Source of the DNA: Auanema rhodensis
Taxonomy: Eukaryota > Nematoda > Chromadorea > Rhabditida > Rhabditidae
NCBI GenBank assembly: GCA_964057225.1
Contig: OZ059896.1
Location: forward strand, 2,852,001 to 2,916,000
Direction of reading: 5' to 3'
Length of the DNA: 64,000 bases
Shown here: piece after piece, positions 61,914 through 64,000 of the stretch
How the letters are laid out: each line of letters starts with the position of its first letter
How positions within the stretch are numbered: position 1 is the stretch's first letter
The notes under the pieces: model-generated
Seen by the model: only the letters and a program-made list of their open reading frames with translations
Told to the model about the DNA's origin: nothing
Database searches by the model: none
Made by a program: the position numbers and the translations under genes

Positions 61914-64000
61914 GCTTTTCTCAATGTAATATAGTGCATTCGATGCGGATTTTTAAGCTGCGTCGATCTGTGCTATCAGATTTGCGCTAGCTTAAAAATG
62001 CACCGAGATATCAACTGATATAAGTTCACACTTATATCCTCGATTTTCACCCTGAAGAATTAATTTTTTCGTTGAATAACATTGTCCATCGTTTTTGCCT
62101 CAAAAAAAGGAATCTAAAAACATCTACTTTTTGCGAAATTATTTTGAAATTTTTCGAAAAAATTTTGTCAAAATGTTTTTGGAAGCAATGTTGAGTGTAC
62201 ATGGAAACTCAACATACACTAATGCATCATTTTTCAAACGATCATAACTAATTTTTGTATTAAGCGTTTCTCAATGTAGTATAGTGCATTCGATGCGGAT
62301 TTTTAAGCTGCGTCGATCTGTACTATCAGATTTGCGCTAGCTCGAAAATGCACCGAGATATCAACTGATATAAGTTCACACTTATATCCTCGATTTTTAC
62401 CCTGAAGAATTATTTTTTCGTTGAATAACATTGTCCATCGTTTTTGCCTCTAAAAAAGGAATCTAAAAACATCTACTTTTTGCTAAATTATTTTGAAATA
62501 TTTCGAAAAAATTTTTGTCAAAATGTTTTTGGAAGCAATGTTGAGTGTACATGGAAACTCAACATACACTAATGCATCATTTTTCAAACGATCATAACTA
62601 ATTTTTGTATTAAGCGTTTCTCAATGTAGTATAGTGCATTCGATGCGGATTATTAAGCTGCGTCGATCTGTACTATCAGATTTGCGCTAGCTTAAAGATG
62701 CACCGAGATATCAACTGATATAAGTTCACACCTATATCCTCGATTTTCACCCTGAAGAATTAATTTTTTCGTTGAATAACATTGTCCATCGTTTTTGCCT
62801 CGAAAAAAGGAATCTAAAAACATCTACTTTTTGCTAAATTATTTTGAAATATTTCGAAAAAATTTTTGTCAAAATGTTTTTGGAAGCAATGTTGAGTGTA
62901 CATGGAAACTCAACATACACTAATGCATCATTTTTCAAACGATCATAACTAATTTTTGTATTAAGCTTTTCTCAATGTAATATAGTGCATTCGATGCGGA
63001 TTTTTAAGCTGCGTCGATCTGTGCTATCAGATTTGCGCTAGCTTAAAAATGCACCGAGATATCAACTGATATAAGTTCACACTTATATCCTCGATTTTCA
63101 CCCTGAAGAATTAATTTTTTCGTTGAATAACATTGTCCATCGTTTTTGCCTCAAAAAAAGGAATCTAAAAACATCTACTTTTTGCGAAATTATTTTGAAT
63201 TTTTTCGAAAAAATTTTGTCAAAATGTTTTTGGAAGCAATGTTGAGTGTACATGGAAACTCAACATACACTAATGCATCATTTTTCAAACGATCATAACT
63301 AATTTTTGTATTAAGCGTTTCTTAATGTAGTATAGTGCATTCGATGCGGAATTTTAAGCTGCGTCGATCTGTGTTATCAGATTTGCGCTAGCTTAAAAAT
63401 GCACCGAGATATCAACTGATATAAGTTCACACTTATATCTTCGATTTTCACCCTGAAGAATTAATTTTTTCGTTGAATAACATTGTCCATCGTTTTTGCC
63501 TTGGAAAAAGGAATCTAAAAACATCTACTTTTTGCTAAATTATTTTGAAATTTTTCGAAAAAATTTTTGTCAAAATGTTTTTGGAAGCAATGTTGAGTGT
63601 ACATGGAAACTCAACATACACTAATGCATCATTTTTCAAAAGATCATAACTAATTTTTGTATTAAGCGTTTCTCAATGTAGTATAGTGCATTCGATGCGG
63701 ATTATTAAGCTGCGTCGATCTGTACTATCAGATTTGCGCTAGCTTAAAGATGCACCGAGATATCAACTGATATAAGTTCACACCTATATCCTCGATTTTC
63801 ACCCTGACGAATTAATTTTTTCGTTGAATAACATTGTCCATCGTTTTTGCCTCGAAAAAAGGAATCTAAAAACATCTACTTTTTGCTAAATTATTTTGAA
63901 ATATTTCGAAAAAATTTTTGTCAAAATGTTTTTGGAAGCAATGTTGAGTGTACATGGAAACTCAACATACACTAATGCATCATTTTTCAAACGATCATAA
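61914..64000. repeat. Diverged satellite B monomers at the right edge with a three-monomer step
   Basis: The GTAATATAG monomer with TTTTTGCGAAATT and a shortened AAAAAATTTTGTC occurs at 61914 and again at 62965, 1,051 bp apart (three monomers with small deletions). The third monomers also match (ACCTATATC type at about 62616 and 63667), but the second monomers differ: a GAATTATTTTTTCG deletion near 62410 against GGAATTTTAAG near 63349. Overall variability here is higher than in the 36-49 kb part. Confidence 0.7.

Larger units (their letters stand above)
32786..64000. repeat. Satellite B array (351-bp monomer)
   Basis: Head-to-tail tandem repeat with a 351-bp period: TTTCTCAATG or its variant starts at 32791, 33142, 33493, 33844 and onward, about 89 copies to the right edge. 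It is about 31% G+C. Monomers contain GCATTCGATGCGG, GCGCTAGC, CACCGAGATAT, a 9-bp inverted repeat, TTTTTTCGTTGAATAAC, and a long run of alternating A and T tracts. Recurrent variants are GATATCAAC/GATATGAAC, GAATAAC/GAATTAC, CCTCGAG/CCTTGAA/CCTCAAA, TTTTCGC/TTTTTGC, AAGCG/AAGTG and GGATTTTTAAG/GGCTTTTAAG (1 bp shorter). The period is a multiple of three, yet stops occur in all frames: the longest notable frame is only 61 codons. I do not recognise the family by name. Confidence 0.98.

Noticed and set aside
32786-64000. Long repeat-encoded protein because 351 is a multiple of three
   Set aside because: A frame open through one monomer would stay open indefinitely, but all frames contain stops within each monomer.
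1-64000. Telomeric repeats or rDNA at an array edge
   Set aside because: No short telomere-like simple repeat and no rRNA-like conserved segment is seen at either window edge or at the junctions.

Overview
The window is almost entirely tandem satellite DNA. It holds two unrelated arrays that meet at an abrupt junction, plus one small retrotransposon fragment. There is no host protein-coding gene, rRNA, tRNA or CRISPR array that I can support. The organism is a eukaryote. The only protein-like sequence is the C-terminal end of a Jockey/CR1-type non-LTR retrotransposon reverse transcriptase, which points to an animal. The AT-rich DNA (about one third G+C in both monomers) would fit an arthropod, but I cannot name a species or a satellite family. 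Arrays of this size are typical of centromeric, pericentromeric or other heterochromatin; that placement is inference.

Layout: (1) 1-26138, satellite A, a 176-bp monomer, about 148.5 copies. (2) 26139-27204, a 1,066-bp insertion on the minus strand: a 5'-truncated non-LTR retrotransposon with an open reading frame of 173 codons up to its stop, then about 540 bp of 3' untranslated sequence. (3) 27205-32785, satellite A resumes at the very next base of the interrupted monomer, about 31.7 copies. (4) 32786-64000, satellite B, a 351-bp monomer, about 89 copies, running off the right edge. Satellite A also runs off the left edge.

Both arrays evolved by repeated segmental duplication, and single-base variants let the copied blocks be traced. 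Satellite A carries a 39-monomer-offset duplication (about 3.7 kb), a block seen three times near 11.5, 23.3 and 29.2 kb, a 10-monomer tandem duplication flanking the retrotransposon, and at least three separate 528-bp (three-monomer) tandem steps. Satellite B carries an exact tandem pair of 18-monomer, 6,316-bp higher-order units (36648-42963 and 42964-49279), and a 10-monomer, 3,510-bp block copied 7,720 bp away.

Each satellite A monomer has two CACGTG palindromes about three helical turns apart and a CATGGT-N-ACCATG dyad. Each satellite B monomer has a perfect 9-bp inverted repeat and a stretch of phased A/T tracts that predicts DNA curvature. The B period is almost exactly twice the A period, near one and two nucleosome repeats. 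No genes act together here. Interest lies in array architecture, the A/B boundary, the clean retrotransposon insertion with an empty paralogous site nearby, and the dense protein-binding motifs.
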